23,828 nucleotides of DNA from Damh-18 sp036275695 (GCA_036275695.1 DASUDI010000008.1:1-23828); one strand, 5' to 3'; counted from the first letter of the stretch, positions 7,733 through 14,640 are shown. The notes: a model not told the origin generated them from the sequence alone. Numbers and translations are program-made.

Positions 7733-8159
7733 TTTTTAGTTCTCCGCTTGTCGCGTCAGCCCATCGAATAACCTGTGGGCGAATACGAAACATGACAAAA
7801 TCATCAGCATCTTCCACATAATATCGTGAGGTATTTTTAAGTTTAAAGTCCGCATACACCGACTCCTGCTCAGCCTCACTTAATTCCTCAGCAACACCGC
7901 GTATATCCACCACCTTAAGCGGGTCGAGTCTTTCCTCAACAACCGAGAGTGATATGTGGGGTTGTCGTTTTGCTTGGGTGTATTTTGCAAACGCTTTCCG
8001 CGTTCCAAAATAAACATTGAAATGCTCATCAACCATGTAGAGCATGAGCGAGGTAACCGGCTTATCTTCTGCGTCAAGAAACGCAAATACTGCTTTCCGG
8101 TGCGTATCAAGAAAATTATGAACTTCTACTTTGAGCGCGGTTTCTTCAGTATGAGACAT
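7710..8159 (-). CDS. Pyridoxamine 5'-phosphate oxidase-like, FMN-binding split-barrel protein
   Basis: The protein has 149 residues. A split-barrel pattern is visible: HRKAVFAFLDAEDKPVTSLMLYMVDE followed in sequence by FNVYFGT, then KYTQAKRQPHISLSVV, and a later strand VVDIRGVAEEL. This is the general PPOX/general-stress-protein-26 layout. Such proteins bind FMN, F420 or haem; the cofactor and reaction are not predictable here. It is much shorter than true PdxH and lacks its C-terminal PLP-binding region, so a vitamin-B6 role is unlikely. It starts 32 nt after the one-TM protein on the same strand and is probably co-transcribed with it. No Shine-Dalgarno sequence is seen. Confidence 0.72.
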   Translation of the reverse strand: MSHTEETALKVEVHNFLDTHRKAVFAFLDAEDKPVTSLMLYMVDEHFNVYFGTRKAFAKYTQAKRQPHISLSVVEERLDPLKVVDIRGVAEELSEAEQESVYADFKLKNTSRYYVEDADDFVMFRIRPQVIRWADATSGELKITEIPVL

Positions 8160-8191
8160 GAATGATTGATTTATTATGGGCTAAATTCACA

Positions 8192-8689
8192 CTACACTTC
8201 CGGCGTAGTTGTGGCACTATCTGAATCTGGTGATGCCTCACCATTTTCATGAGCCGCCTCTGACTGCGTTGTTGTCGCTGTTGAGGTGGCGGTAGCATCG
8301 GTTGCTATGGTTGAACTCGCACTCTCACCACTCACCGTCTCTTGTGTGCTCTGGTTATCAGTGGGAACCAATCCACCATTTACCTGATTTTGAAACTCAG
8401 TAGGAACTGTTTGTACCATACCAGTACCACCTGATTCTCGTTGTGATTGATTTGATAATTCAATGGCCTGATTCACGTCTATTACACCCGTATCCATGCG
8501 CCCGAGAAAAATTGCGCCAATAATAACTAACACACCCACGACCAAAAACATAAGCACGAACCCACTCCCTTTTCGCAACCGAGATGCGGGCACGGCCCCC
8601 TCTTCAAGAATACTCTGTTTCCGTCGTTGTGTACTTGCTTTTTTGGGCAACACCACAACATCGCCCTCATTGACTTTTTTTCGTGGCAT
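8192..8689 (-). CDS. Hypothetical single-TM protein with a Ser/Thr-rich tail
   Basis: The protein has 165 residues and no recognised domain. Residues 1-41 are basic and cytoplasmic-like (MPRKKVNEGD..., RRKQS, SRLRK). Residues 42-63 form one strong membrane helix. The rest is low-complexity and rich in Thr, Ser, Ala, Gln and Glu (for example SSTIATDATATSTATTTQS), as in surface or cell-envelope linkers. The orientation is probably N-in, C-out by the positive-inside rule. ATG 8689 is preferred over the ATG at 8755 because the extended -10 at 8701-8709 lies between them. Function is unknown. It is the first gene of a unit with the flavin-split-barrel protein. Confidence 0.75.
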   Translation of the reverse strand: MPRKKVNEGDVVVLPKKASTQRRKQSILEEGAVPASRLRKGSGFVLMFLVVGVLVIIGAIFLGRMDTGVIDVNQAIELSNQSQRESGGTGMVQTVPTEFQNQVNGGLVPTDNQSTQETVSGESASSTIATDATATSTATTTQSEAAHENGEASPDSDSATTTPEV

Positions 8690-8700
8690 AATTTGTTTGT

Positions 8701-8709
8701 AGTATACCA
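8701..8709 (-). promoter_or_regulatory. Extended -10 of the one-TM protein gene
   Basis: TGG-TATACT on the minus strand is followed by 11 nt and then ATG 8689, giving a predicted leader of about 4-5 nt. It overlaps the left arm of an inverted repeat. Confidence 0.5.
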
Positions 8710-8733
8710 CCGATATACCTCTTTGTGGTATAC
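8702..8733. repeat. 9-bp perfect inverted repeat in a divergent promoter region
   Basis: GTATACCAC (8702-8710) and GTGGTATAC (8725-8733) are separated by 14 nt. They lie between the divergent -10 elements at 8701-8706 (minus) and 8744-8749 (plus). The position suits an operator that controls both directions; alternatively the arms arise from paired TATACC/GGTATA promoter elements. Confidence 0.6.
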
Positions 8734-8740
8734 ATCTGTA

Positions 8741-8749
8741 TGCTATACT
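8741..8749 (+). promoter_or_regulatory. Extended -10 upstream of the 22-aa ORF / infC leader
   Basis: TGC-TATACT is followed by 6 nt and then ATG 8756. It is the best promoter candidate upstream of infC-rpmI-rplT, which would give infC a leader of about 230 nt. Confidence 0.55.
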
Positions 8750-8755
8750 GTGCAC

Positions 8756-8824
8756 ATGAAAGCACTCGGTATCGCACTATTACTTTTTGTGGGACTCCTC
8801 CTCCTCAACGCCCTTATTTCATAG
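8756..8824 (+). CDS. Possible 22-residue hydrophobic peptide at the start of the infC leader
   Basis: An ATG placed 6 nt after an extended -10 opens a 22-codon frame beginning MKALGIALLLFVGLLLLNAL and ending in TAG. The product would be a single hydrophobic helix. It could be a membrane micropeptide, a leader peptide for the infC operon, or chance. Placement at the predicted transcription start is the only support. Confidence 0.35.
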   Translation: MKALGIALLLFVGLLLLNALIS

Positions 8825-8988
8825 CATTGCACTTGCTCATTTGTGTCACATGTGGTACATTTGCAGGGTATTCGGAGAGAGCATCACTCTCTTTTATTGC
8901 TACTCTACGCAGTACAGACCAACGTGTTTTGGGTGTTCAGGCAGAGTACAGGAATAACGTCAATACATTACATTAGCTTTAAAAAACC
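8825..8988 (+). promoter_or_regulatory. Untranslated leader upstream of infC
   Basis: This 164-nt stretch has no convincing gene. A small hairpin, GAGAG-7 nt-CTCTC followed by TTTTATT near 8875-8900, could be a weak attenuator. IF3/L20 operons are commonly controlled in the leader by L20 or IF3, but no L20-site mimic can be demonstrated by eye. Confidence 0.35.
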
Positions 8989-9519
8989 TTGAAATCAGAT
9001 ACTGTACGCATTAACCAATCCATTCGCGCGAAAGAACTTCGTGTTATTGGTGTAAACGGAGAAAACCATGGTGTTATCTCGCGTGACGAAGCACTCCGTC
9101 TTGCGAGCGAGGCAGAACTTGACCTCATCGAAATATCACCTACGGCACAACCACCCGTGGCAAAAGTAATGGATTATGGTAAATACCAGTACGAATTGAA
9201 GAAGAAGGCAAAAGAAGTTAAAGCAAAGTCACACGTTACCGAAACTAAGAGTGTACAGGTGAAAATCGGCACCGGAGATCACGACCTCACCCTCAAAGCT
9301 AAACGCGTCGCGGAATGGCTTCAAGAAGGTCACCGTGTAAAAATAGACCTGTTTCTCTGGGGACGCTACAAATATATGGAGGAAGGGTTTCTTAAGGAAC
9401 GACTTATGCGATTCTTAAAAATCATACCGACAGAGTATAAAATAGCCGAAGACATTAAAAAAAGTCCCAAAGGTTTCAGTGCCACCCTTGAGCGCGTATC
9501 TCCCAAAGGTGGCAAGTAG
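8989..9519 (+). CDS. infC: Translation initiation factor IF-3
   Basis: The protein has 176 residues. The N-terminal domain shows RINQSIRAKELRVIG, a DEALRLASEAELDLIEISP helix and the family signature PPVAKVMDYGKYQYE. The C-terminal domain carries the KVKIDLFLWGRYKY-type strand (GHRVKIDLFLWGR) and the final SATLERV strand. IF3 binds the 30S subunit, prevents premature 50S joining and checks start-codon pairing. An in-frame stop at 8980 leaves TTG 8989 as the only plausible start. A rare initiation codon is a known autoregulatory feature of infC (AUU in E. coli). It is first in the infC-rpmI-rplT operon. Confidence 0.95.
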   Translation: MKSDTVRINQSIRAKELRVIGVNGENHGVISRDEALRLASEAELDLIEISPTAQPPVAKVMDYGKYQYELKKKAKEVKAKSHVTETKSVQVKIGTGDHDLTLKAKRVAEWLQEGHRVKIDLFLWGRYKYMEEGFLKERLMRFLKIIPTEYKIAEDIKKSPKGFSATLERVSPKGGK

Positions 9520-9550
9520 TTTCAATCATACGCACTAGCAAAACTGTATT

Positions 9551-9742
9551 ATGAAAACAAATAAATCATTCACCAAACGCATTAAGGTAACCAAAAACGG
9601 AAAACTTAAAGTGCGAAAAGCGGGTCAAAACCACTTTAACGCAAAGCAGTCTGGAACACAGCGACAGAACCGCAAGCGTATGCATTCACTTACGCTTTCA
9701 AAGCGAGTGACCCGTCGTTTCCTTCCGGGAATGGGAGCATAA
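9551..9742 (+). CDS. rpmI: 50S ribosomal protein L35
   Basis: The protein has 63 residues and is highly basic. MKTNKSFTKRIKVTKNGK matches the L35 start (KTxKSxxKRFKxTxxGK), and the middle QRQNRKRMHS and the end RFLPGM are family-like. It binds 23S rRNA in the large subunit. It lies 31 nt after infC and 28 nt before rplT, the standard IF3-L35-L20 order. No Shine-Dalgarno sequence precedes its ATG (AAACTGTATT). Confidence 0.94.
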   Translation: MKTNKSFTKRIKVTKNGKLKVRKAGQNHFNAKQSGTQRQNRKRMHSLTLSKRVTRRFLPGMGA

Positions 9743-9770
9743 TTACCATCATTTAGTACGACTATCTATT

Positions 9771-10115
9771 ATGGCACGAGTAAAAGGAGGAGTATCAGCG
9801 CTAAAACGTCGCCGAAAAATACTCTCACAAACAAAAGGATATATATTTGGACGCTCAAAAAAGAAGCGGCAAGCGATAGAAGCAATTCATCACGCACACC
9901 TTCATGCGTTCGCACACCGCAAGGATAAAAAGAATGATTTTCGACGTCTTTGGACAACGCGCCTTAACGCAGCTCTCAAAAGTGCGGGACTCACATACAG
10001 TGTATTCATGCACGATCTCAAAGAGAAAAACATTCTCCTCAACCGTAAAATGCTTTCTGAGATTGCCGATAAGCGACCAGAAGCATTTGCTCGCTTCCTC
10101 ACTAAGGTGAAGTAA
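9771..10115 (+). CDS. rplT: 50S ribosomal protein L20
   Basis: The protein has 114 residues, the usual length. It starts MARVKGGVSALKRRRKIL, then TKGYIFGRSKKKRQA, and ends with the globular RNA-binding part (LNRKMLSEIADKRPEAF). L20 is needed early in 50S assembly and often represses its own operon through the leader mRNA. It is last in the operon; a strong bidirectional terminator begins 28 nt after the stop. Confidence 0.96.
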   Translation: MARVKGGVSALKRRRKILSQTKGYIFGRSKKKRQAIEAIHHAHLHAFAHRKDKKNDFRRLWTTRLNAALKSAGLTYSVFMHDLKEKNILLNRKMLSEIADKRPEAFARFLTKVK

Positions 10116-10143
10116 GGATTTTAACATGTGCTCACGGCACACT

Positions 10144-10182
10144 AAGAAAGCCTCGATGACCTTCGGTCATCGAGGCTTTCTT
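10144..10182. terminator. Bidirectional terminator between rplT and the beta-CASP gene
   Basis: An 18-bp perfect stem (10144-10161 with 10165-10182) has a TTC loop. The core CGATGACC/GGTCATCG is the same as in the terminator at 3242. It serves rplT (plus) and the convergent gene at 10200 (minus). Confidence 0.93.
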
Positions 10183-10199
10183 ATTTCCATACATCCCCT

Positions 10200-11558
10200 C
10201 TAAAAATCAATCTCAACGCGCTCACCAAGCGCAGGTGCCTCAGCCCGTAACCCCAAGTAATCACGGAGGCGCTGCACCAAAAAAAGTGACGCGCGTTCTT
10301 CACCCATCGCGACAAACACGCGCTTTGCCTGCTCCCCTCCCCTTGCCACAAAATCGACCAATTGGTCACGGTCAGCGTGACCCGAATACCCCTGAATGCG
10401 AGCAACTTTCGCCTTCACCTTTACATCAGAATCAAGTATACGAACTTTTTTTGCTCCATCATGAAGGATGCGTCCAATACTTCCTACCGCCTGATAACCC
10501 ACGAGAAGGAGTGTGGTTTTGGGATCATCAAGATAGAGACGCTCGTGCTCAAGTATTCGCCCTCCATGACTCATGCCTGACCCCGCAATAATGATTTTTG
10601 GTCCCGAAATGTGGGCAATTTCATGTGAATCTTTTACTCGCTCTGTGAATGAAAGTTTGGGAAAATCAAAAATATCATCTCCTTCTCGTATTTGTCTTTG
10701 AACACTTTCTTTAAGATAAGATATGTGGGTGCGATAAAGTTCGGTTACCCGTATCGCAAGAGGTGAGTCGAGAAACACGGGGATTGGAGACACAACACCC
10801 GCCTCAAAAAAATTATTAATTTCAAAAAGCATGGCTTGCGTGCGCTCGAGTGAAAACGCAGGTATGATGAGTGTTCCCTTTTTACGAATCGTATCCTCAA
10901 TGTACGATCTGAGGATGTCACTCCTATCCTCAACATCTTCATGCTTTCTATCGCCATACACACTCTCCATGAGGAGGTACTCATACCCTTCCACGATCTC
11001 TGGAGGATTGAGGAGGGGTTGCGGTACATTGCCAATATCTCCTGTAAAAAGAAACTTCTTCCCCTTTCGCTCTATGGTTATCATGGCAGAACCAAGAATG
11101 TGCCCCGCATCAGTAAAGGTAACATTCATATCGCCCGCAACGGTGAAGGTTTCGTGGTATGCGTGTGCCTTCCACAGTGCGAACGTATGGTCAATATCCT
11201 TTTCTTCAAAACACCGTGGCGTACCATACTTCTCAGACTCATACACCATAACCTTGTACGCATCACGGAGCATGAGGTTCGCAAGGTCACGTGTTGCAAG
11301 CGTTGAGTGAATAGTTCCTGTAAATCCTTCGCGCACCAAACGCGGAATACGCCCAATATGGTCGGCATGTGCGTGCGTAACTAAGAGCGTATCTACGTCG
11401 CGGGGGTCATACGCAAACGCGTCACAGTTTGATTCCATCGCAAATCGATCACCTTGTATAAGTCCACAGTCTATAAGCGTCCACGCATCTTCTGTCTCAA
11501 GCAAAAAATTTGCACCTGTTACCGCTCCCGTTCCTCCATAAAATGATATATGCGCCAT
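10200..11558 (-). CDS. MBL-fold beta-CASP protein, CPSF/RNase-type ribonuclease
   Basis: The protein has 452 residues. The N-terminal metallo-beta-lactamase domain begins ISFYGGTGAVTGANFLLE and has the metal motif HAHADH (62-67), followed by AGHILGSAM and FLFTGDIG. The beta-CASP insertion follows (LIIPAFSLERTQAML, then IIAGSGMSHGGRILEH), and the MBL fold is completed with GYSGHADRDQL. This is the YSH1/CPSF-like group, whose bacterial members are RNA endo/exonucleases such as RNase J relatives and TTHA0252. It lacks the long C-terminal domain of RNase J. A role in RNA decay or processing is inferred. It appears monocistronic; no clear promoter was identified. Confidence 0.9.
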   Translation of the reverse strand: MAHISFYGGTGAVTGANFLLETEDAWTLIDCGLIQGDRFAMESNCDAFAYDPRDVDTLLVTHAHADHIGRIPRLVREGFTGTIHSTLATRDLANLMLRDAYKVMVYESEKYGTPRCFEEKDIDHTFALWKAHAYHETFTVAGDMNVTFTDAGHILGSAMITIERKGKKFLFTGDIGNVPQPLLNPPEIVEGYEYLLMESVYGDRKHEDVEDRSDILRSYIEDTIRKKGTLIIPAFSLERTQAMLFEINNFFEAGVVSPIPVFLDSPLAIRVTELYRTHISYLKESVQRQIREGDDIFDFPKLSFTERVKDSHEIAHISGPKIIIAGSGMSHGGRILEHERLYLDDPKTTLLLVGYQAVGSIGRILHDGAKKVRILDSDVKVKAKVARIQGYSGHADRDQLVDFVARGGEQAKRVFVAMGEERASLFLVQRLRDYLGLRAEAPALGERVEIDF

Positions 11559-11630
11559 GTAATTTCAATATGATGTATCCTCTATACGATACCACAAGTT
11601 ATATCTGTGTGGCGCAGACCCTATACACAC

Positions 11631-11654
11631 AAAAAAACGTGCTCGCGCACGTTT
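11631..11654 (-). terminator. Intrinsic terminator of the small RNA
   Basis: AAACGTGC-GCGA-GCACGTTT on the minus strand (11654-11635) forms an 8-bp stem with a 4-nt loop and runs into seven T (11637-11631). Confidence 0.88.
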
Positions 11655-11814
11655 ACTTGGTCGAGCAACGGATGCATGTCTCCTGAATCGGTGTTCAGGT
11701 GGGTGTTTTTTCCAAACACATTTGAAATCTCGTCGCGTCGAGTTCTCAGCAGTGCTCATGACTACAAACTCCCTTGATATGCATTAAGCAGAAACATGCT
11801 ATTACCGTTGCTCT
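11631..11814 (-). ncRNA. Structured small RNA, 6S RNA-like candidate
   Basis: On the minus strand an extended -10 (TGG-TATACT, 11822-11830) predicts a start near 11814, exactly where a long-range stem begins. GAGCAACGG (11813-11805) pairs with CCGUUGCUC (11671-11663). GCAUGUUUC (11799-11791) pairs with GAGACAUGC (11682-11674); its G-U pair works only on the minus strand. A hairpin, CCUGAA-CACCGA-UUCAGG (11699-11682), lies on the 3' side of the bubble, and an upper stem can form from GGGAGUUUGU with the AAACACCC segment. The unit ends in an 8-bp hairpin with seven U. A closing stem, a large bubble with a 3' hairpin, an upper stem and a length of about 184 nt match the 6S RNA layout (RNA polymerase-sigma binding). 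The family assignment is inference. Confidence 0.6.
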
Positions 11815-11821
11815 AGGTAAA

Positions 11822-11830
11822 AGTATACCA
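11822..11830 (-). promoter_or_regulatory. Extended -10 promoter of the small RNA
   Basis: TGG-TATACT on the minus strand has its last base 8 nt upstream of A11814, the first base before the closing stem. The -35 position lies inside the ndk terminator and shows no match. Confidence 0.6.
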
Positions 11831-11831
11831 G

Positions 11832-11863
11832 AAAAGCGCGAGCCGTATACGGCTCGCGCTTTT
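11832..11863 (-). terminator. Terminator downstream of ndk
   Basis: A 32-nt perfect palindrome with arms AAAAGCGCGAGCCGTA and TACGGCTCGCGCTTTT lies 19 nt beyond the ndk stop and ends in a T-run. It separates ndk from the small-RNA promoter. Confidence 0.9.
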
Positions 11864-11881
11864 TACCTGTGCACAACGATA

Positions 11882-12487
11882 CTATTCTTTTACGCCATCA
11901 AGGTCAATATCGTACATAATCCGCTCCTGCGCGGTCGTGTACCGCATAATTTCATCCTCAGTAAACCAAATAGCAATCTCTCGCTCAGCCTCCTCAGGTG
12001 ATTCTGAACAGTGAATGAGATTGCGTACCGCACGATTCTCATACGAAGAGTGTCCATATGAATCAAGGGTGTAGTCACCACGAATGGTGCCCACGTCTGA
12101 AGTTGAGGGCTCTGTCGTTCCTACAAGTTTAGTAACAACTGCCACCGCCTGATTTCCTTCGAGCACCATCGCCACTACGGGAGCCGCTGTCATGTAGTGC
12201 ACAATAGTGCGAATAATATCCTTGCCGTACTCAATTGGTTCTTTATCAACGGTAAGTCCTTGCGCCTTCAAATCCTCCACAATGCGTGTTCCCTTTTTTA
12301 GAAACCATGCTTCATCCTTATTGTAATGCTTTTGAAGATCTGCCTCCGCGGGCACGAGCATCTTGATTGCAGTAAATTTTAGTCCAACGCGCTCAAAGCG
12401 GCCGATAACGTCACCCATGAGCGAGCGCTGAACGGTGTCTGGTTTAAGAATAACAAATGTTCGTTCTTGATGCGGTTTCTTTTGCAT
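11882..12487 (-). CDS. ndk: Nucleoside diphosphate kinase, long form
   Basis: The protein has 201 residues against the usual 140-150. The N-terminus RTFVILKPDTVQRSLMG and the active-site segment NLIHCSES (H159, normally NxxHxSDS) are intact, as is MVLEG. The extra residues are mainly an insertion at about 62-92 in the loop before the AAPVVAMVLEG strand, rich in Lys and Glu. NDK exchanges gamma-phosphates among NTPs and NDPs through a phosphohistidine. It has its own promoter (TTGAAA-17-TATACT) and its own terminator, so it is monocistronic beside the gmk-adk-map operon. Confidence 0.93.
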   Translation of the reverse strand: MQKKPHQERTFVILKPDTVQRSLMGDVIGRFERVGLKFTAIKMLVPAEADLQKHYNKDEAWFLKKGTRIVEDLKAQGLTVDKEPIEYGKDIIRTIVHYMTAAPVVAMVLEGNQAVAVVTKLVGTTEPSTSDVGTIRGDYTLDSYGHSSYENRAVRNLIHCSESPEEAEREIAIWFTEDEIMRYTTAQERIMYDIDLDGVKE

Positions 12488-12528
12488 AATACCTATGAAA
12501 ATGGCTTAATTGCTATAATTATGCGGGA

Positions 12529-12557
12529 AGTATACCTGCATAATGCTTTTATTTCAA
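12529..12557 (-). promoter_or_regulatory. ndk promoter
   Basis: TTGAAA (12552-12557), a 17-nt spacer and TATACT (12529-12534) lie on the minus strand, with predicted start about 12522 and a leader of about 35 nt. The -10 sits inside an inverted repeat, ATTATGC (12518-12524) and GCATAAT (12538-12544). Confidence 0.75.
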
Positions 12558-12594
12558 GCAAACTATGCGCATCTCGCACATCGCCCGTTATTCA

Positions 12595-13371
12595 TCATTC
12601 CCGCGTCATAATCTCAGGACCCTTTTCGGTGATTGCAACAGTGTGTTCAAAGTGCGCGCTTCGAGAACCGTCAACGGTAAAAACACTGTACCCATCACCC
12701 TCATCATCAAAAATAACGTCCTTGTCACCTACATTTACAATGGGCTCTATCGCAAACACATTCCCCACGCGAATTACAGGACCCTTGCCACGCTTTCCGA
12801 AATTTGGAATCTGGGGATCTTCATGTACCGCATGGCCTACGCCATGCCCACACAGCACTTCGACAATACTAAATCCATGTGACTCGACATATGTTTGAAT
12901 GGCGTACCCAATATCACCAATATGGTTGCCCGGCTTTGCCTCTGCAATACCTCGCCTTAACGCCTCCTTGGTAACCTCCATAAGTTTCTGCGAGGTAGGG
13001 TCAGTCGCACCTCCCACAGGAACCGTAATACCCGAATCGACAATCATCCCCTCACACCCAATAGACATATCGAGGTTGATAATATCTCCCTCTTTAAGGA
13101 TTTCGTCCGCTCGTGGTACACCATGTTGCACCGTACTATTGACTGACGTACAGAGCGCGGCGGGATATGGAAAGTCCGCAAAACGCGGGTGATATCCGAG
13201 GAGTACTGGTTCAACACCAAACTTCTCTACTAATTCAAGGGCTCTATCGTTTATGTCCTCAGTGCTCATGCCTGGCTTTAATTCCTCGGCAAGTGTTCGT
13301 AAAATCTGAGCGAGTATGCGCCCACCCTTTCGTAGTCGTGTGATTTCTTCGGAAGTTTTAATATATGCCAT
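12595..13371 (-). CDS. map: Methionine aminopeptidase, type I
   Basis: The protein has 258 residues. The five metal ligands of the pita-bread fold are present: D101 (INLDMS), D112 (IVDSG), H176 (GHGVGH), E209 (AIEP) and E242 (FEHTV). The auxiliary H183 is in HEDP. The enzyme removes initiator methionine from nascent proteins. It has no N-terminal zinc-finger extension. It follows adk by 12 nt in the same orientation; an adk-map pairing is common in bacterial ribosomal-protein regions. No clear terminator follows the stop. Confidence 0.96.
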   Translation of the reverse strand: MAYIKTSEEITRLRKGGRILAQILRTLAEELKPGMSTEDINDRALELVEKFGVEPVLLGYHPRFADFPYPAALCTSVNSTVQHGVPRADEILKEGDIINLDMSIGCEGMIVDSGITVPVGGATDPTSQKLMEVTKEALRRGIAEAKPGNHIGDIGYAIQTYVESHGFSIVEVLCGHGVGHAVHEDPQIPNFGKRGKGPVIRVGNVFAIEPIVNVGDKDVIFDDEGDGYSVFTVDGSRSAHFEHTVAITEKGPEIMTRE

Positions 13372-13383
13372 ACATGTATATAG

Positions 13384-13992
13384 TTACCGCACACCGAGTG
13401 TTTCCATAATACACGCATGCACCACCTCAATAGATTGCGTACCGTCACAATCTATAATCGTTGTATTATTTCTCTCTCGATAATACGAGAGTACAGGCAA
13501 TGTTTCCTCGCGGTACCATTTAAGTCGTGCTTCAATAGATTCATGCGTGTCATCAGGTCGCGCGCGCGCTATCATGCGTTCACGCACCACCTCTTCCGGA
13601 GTTTCAAGATTAATAATGATAAGGTGCTCTCGCTTATAAAACACGAGCGCGCTTTCAAGTACCTGCGCTTCATGCACTGTTCGAGGAAAACCATCCATAA
13701 GGATATGACAAGTCGCATCCGCATGGTGGTGAAACGCATCTCCCCATAGCACTACCGATAAAAAAAGTGGTTGAAGCACTCCGGTATTGAGCGTCTTATG
13801 CACCTCATTCTCGGTATACCCCTCCTGTTTTGCTGAAAGCGCTCTAAAACGTCGGCCAGTTTGGATATCAATGATTTTACGCGCAGGCTCCAATTCACGG
13901 AGTTTGTGGTCAAGTAACTCAATCTGTGTACCCTTTCCACTTCCCTGTGGACCAATGAATATGATAGTTAGCGGATTATTTGTTTTTTGCAT
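13384..13992 (-). CDS. adk: Adenylate kinase, short LID-less form
   Basis: The protein has 202 residues. The P-loop GPQGSGKGTQ is at 14-23, the AMP-site TGRRFR is retained, and LMDGFPRTVHEAQVLE is the family signature. After RERMIARARPDD the sequence goes straight to the HESIEARLKWY helix, so the LID domain of long bacterial Adk is missing, as in short adenylate and UMP/CMP kinases. It transfers phosphate from ATP to AMP. UMP/CMP specificity cannot be excluded. Its start overlaps the gmk stop by 17 nt, implying coupled translation in a gmk-adk-map operon. Confidence 0.88.
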   Translation of the reverse strand: MQKTNNPLTIIFIGPQGSGKGTQIELLDHKLRELEPARKIIDIQTGRRFRALSAKQEGYTENEVHKTLNTGVLQPLFLSVVLWGDAFHHHADATCHILMDGFPRTVHEAQVLESALVFYKREHLIIINLETPEEVVRERMIARARPDDTHESIEARLKWYREETLPVLSYYRERNNTTIIDCDGTQSIEVVHACIMETLGVR

Positions 13993-14584
13993 GAGTGACT
14001 TGTGTGATTATCTTTTCTACTATTTCCTCCATATCCTGTTTTGCCTTTTCAAGACATCCTTCATGATTATACACGATATAATCTGCAATATCCTTATGCG
14101 CCACTTCTTCTTGATAGCGACAGTACCGAAGTTTAATTTCTTCTTCACTCATAGGCGCGCGCTTCAGGGCGCGCGCCTTAAGAACACTCCAATCTCCTGC
14201 GTCTATATAGATAATAGTTCGATGCTCTTTCGGAATACGTTGTATAAGTTGTAGGACACCCTGTATTTCAATCTCACACAAGACAATGTCTCCACGTACT
14301 AAACGATTAGTCAGTTCTGTATGTAATGTCCCATACAAATTTCCACTATATTCAGCCCACTCAATAAAATCACCCTGAGCAATTTTGCGTTCAAAAACCT
14401 CTTTCGATAGAAAGTGGTACTGGACACCGTCCACTTCATGTGGCCTTGCTTCGCGCGTCGTACAGGAAACAGTGTGTACTAACTCGGGAAACGTTCCTTG
14501 TACATGGCGTGTCAGTGTACCTTTTCCGCTTCCTGATGGAGCCATCATGAGTATGAGATGTCCCGTAATCCTTGAATTATGCAT
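13976..14584 (-). CDS. gmk: Guanylate kinase
   Basis: The protein has 202 residues. The P-loop APSGSGKGT (15-23) is followed by the GMP-binding segment VSCTTREARPHEVDGVQYHFLS, then EWAEYSGNLYGT and EIEIQGVLQL, all characteristic of Gmk. The enzyme phosphorylates GMP to GDP. It is the first gene of gmk-adk-map, with a TATAAT -10 about 26 nt upstream. It is divergent from the CMP-kinase-like gene, and the two promoters are interleaved in 56 nt. Confidence 0.95.
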   Translation of the reverse strand: MHNSRITGHLILMMAPSGSGKGTLTRHVQGTFPELVHTVSCTTREARPHEVDGVQYHFLSKEVFERKIAQGDFIEWAEYSGNLYGTLHTELTNRLVRGDIVLCEIEIQGVLQLIQRIPKEHRTIIYIDAGDWSVLKARALKRAPMSEEEIKLRYCRYQEEVAHKDIADYIVYNHEGCLEKAKQDMEEIVEKIITQVTHAKNK

Positions 14585-14609
14585 GATGGCATAAGCCTAT
14601 CAGTTTTTT

Positions 14610-14615
14610 ATTATA
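14610..14615 (-). promoter_or_regulatory. -10 element of gmk-adk-map
   Basis: A perfect TATAAT on the minus strand, with the predicted start about 20 nt before the gmk ATG. No good -35 is seen. Confidence 0.5.
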
Positions 14616-14625
14616 CTGCAAGAAA

Positions 14626-14634
14626 TGCTACAAT
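14626..14634 (+). promoter_or_regulatory. Extended -10 of the CMP-kinase-like gene
   Basis: TGC-TACAAT is followed by 6 nt and then ATG 14641, again predicting a leaderless mRNA. Confidence 0.55.
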
Positions 14635-14640
14635 GCGACC

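Noticed and set aside
10235..10591. Long frames opposite the beta-CASP gene and similar frames opposite ribosomal genes
   Set aside because: Shadows of clearly real genes; their products are Pro/Ser/Arg-rich with no motifs.
11565..11759. A 64-codon minus-strand frame starting MSTAENSTRR
   Set aside because: It runs through both stems and the terminator of the structured RNA, has low-complexity Arg-rich content and no family similarity.
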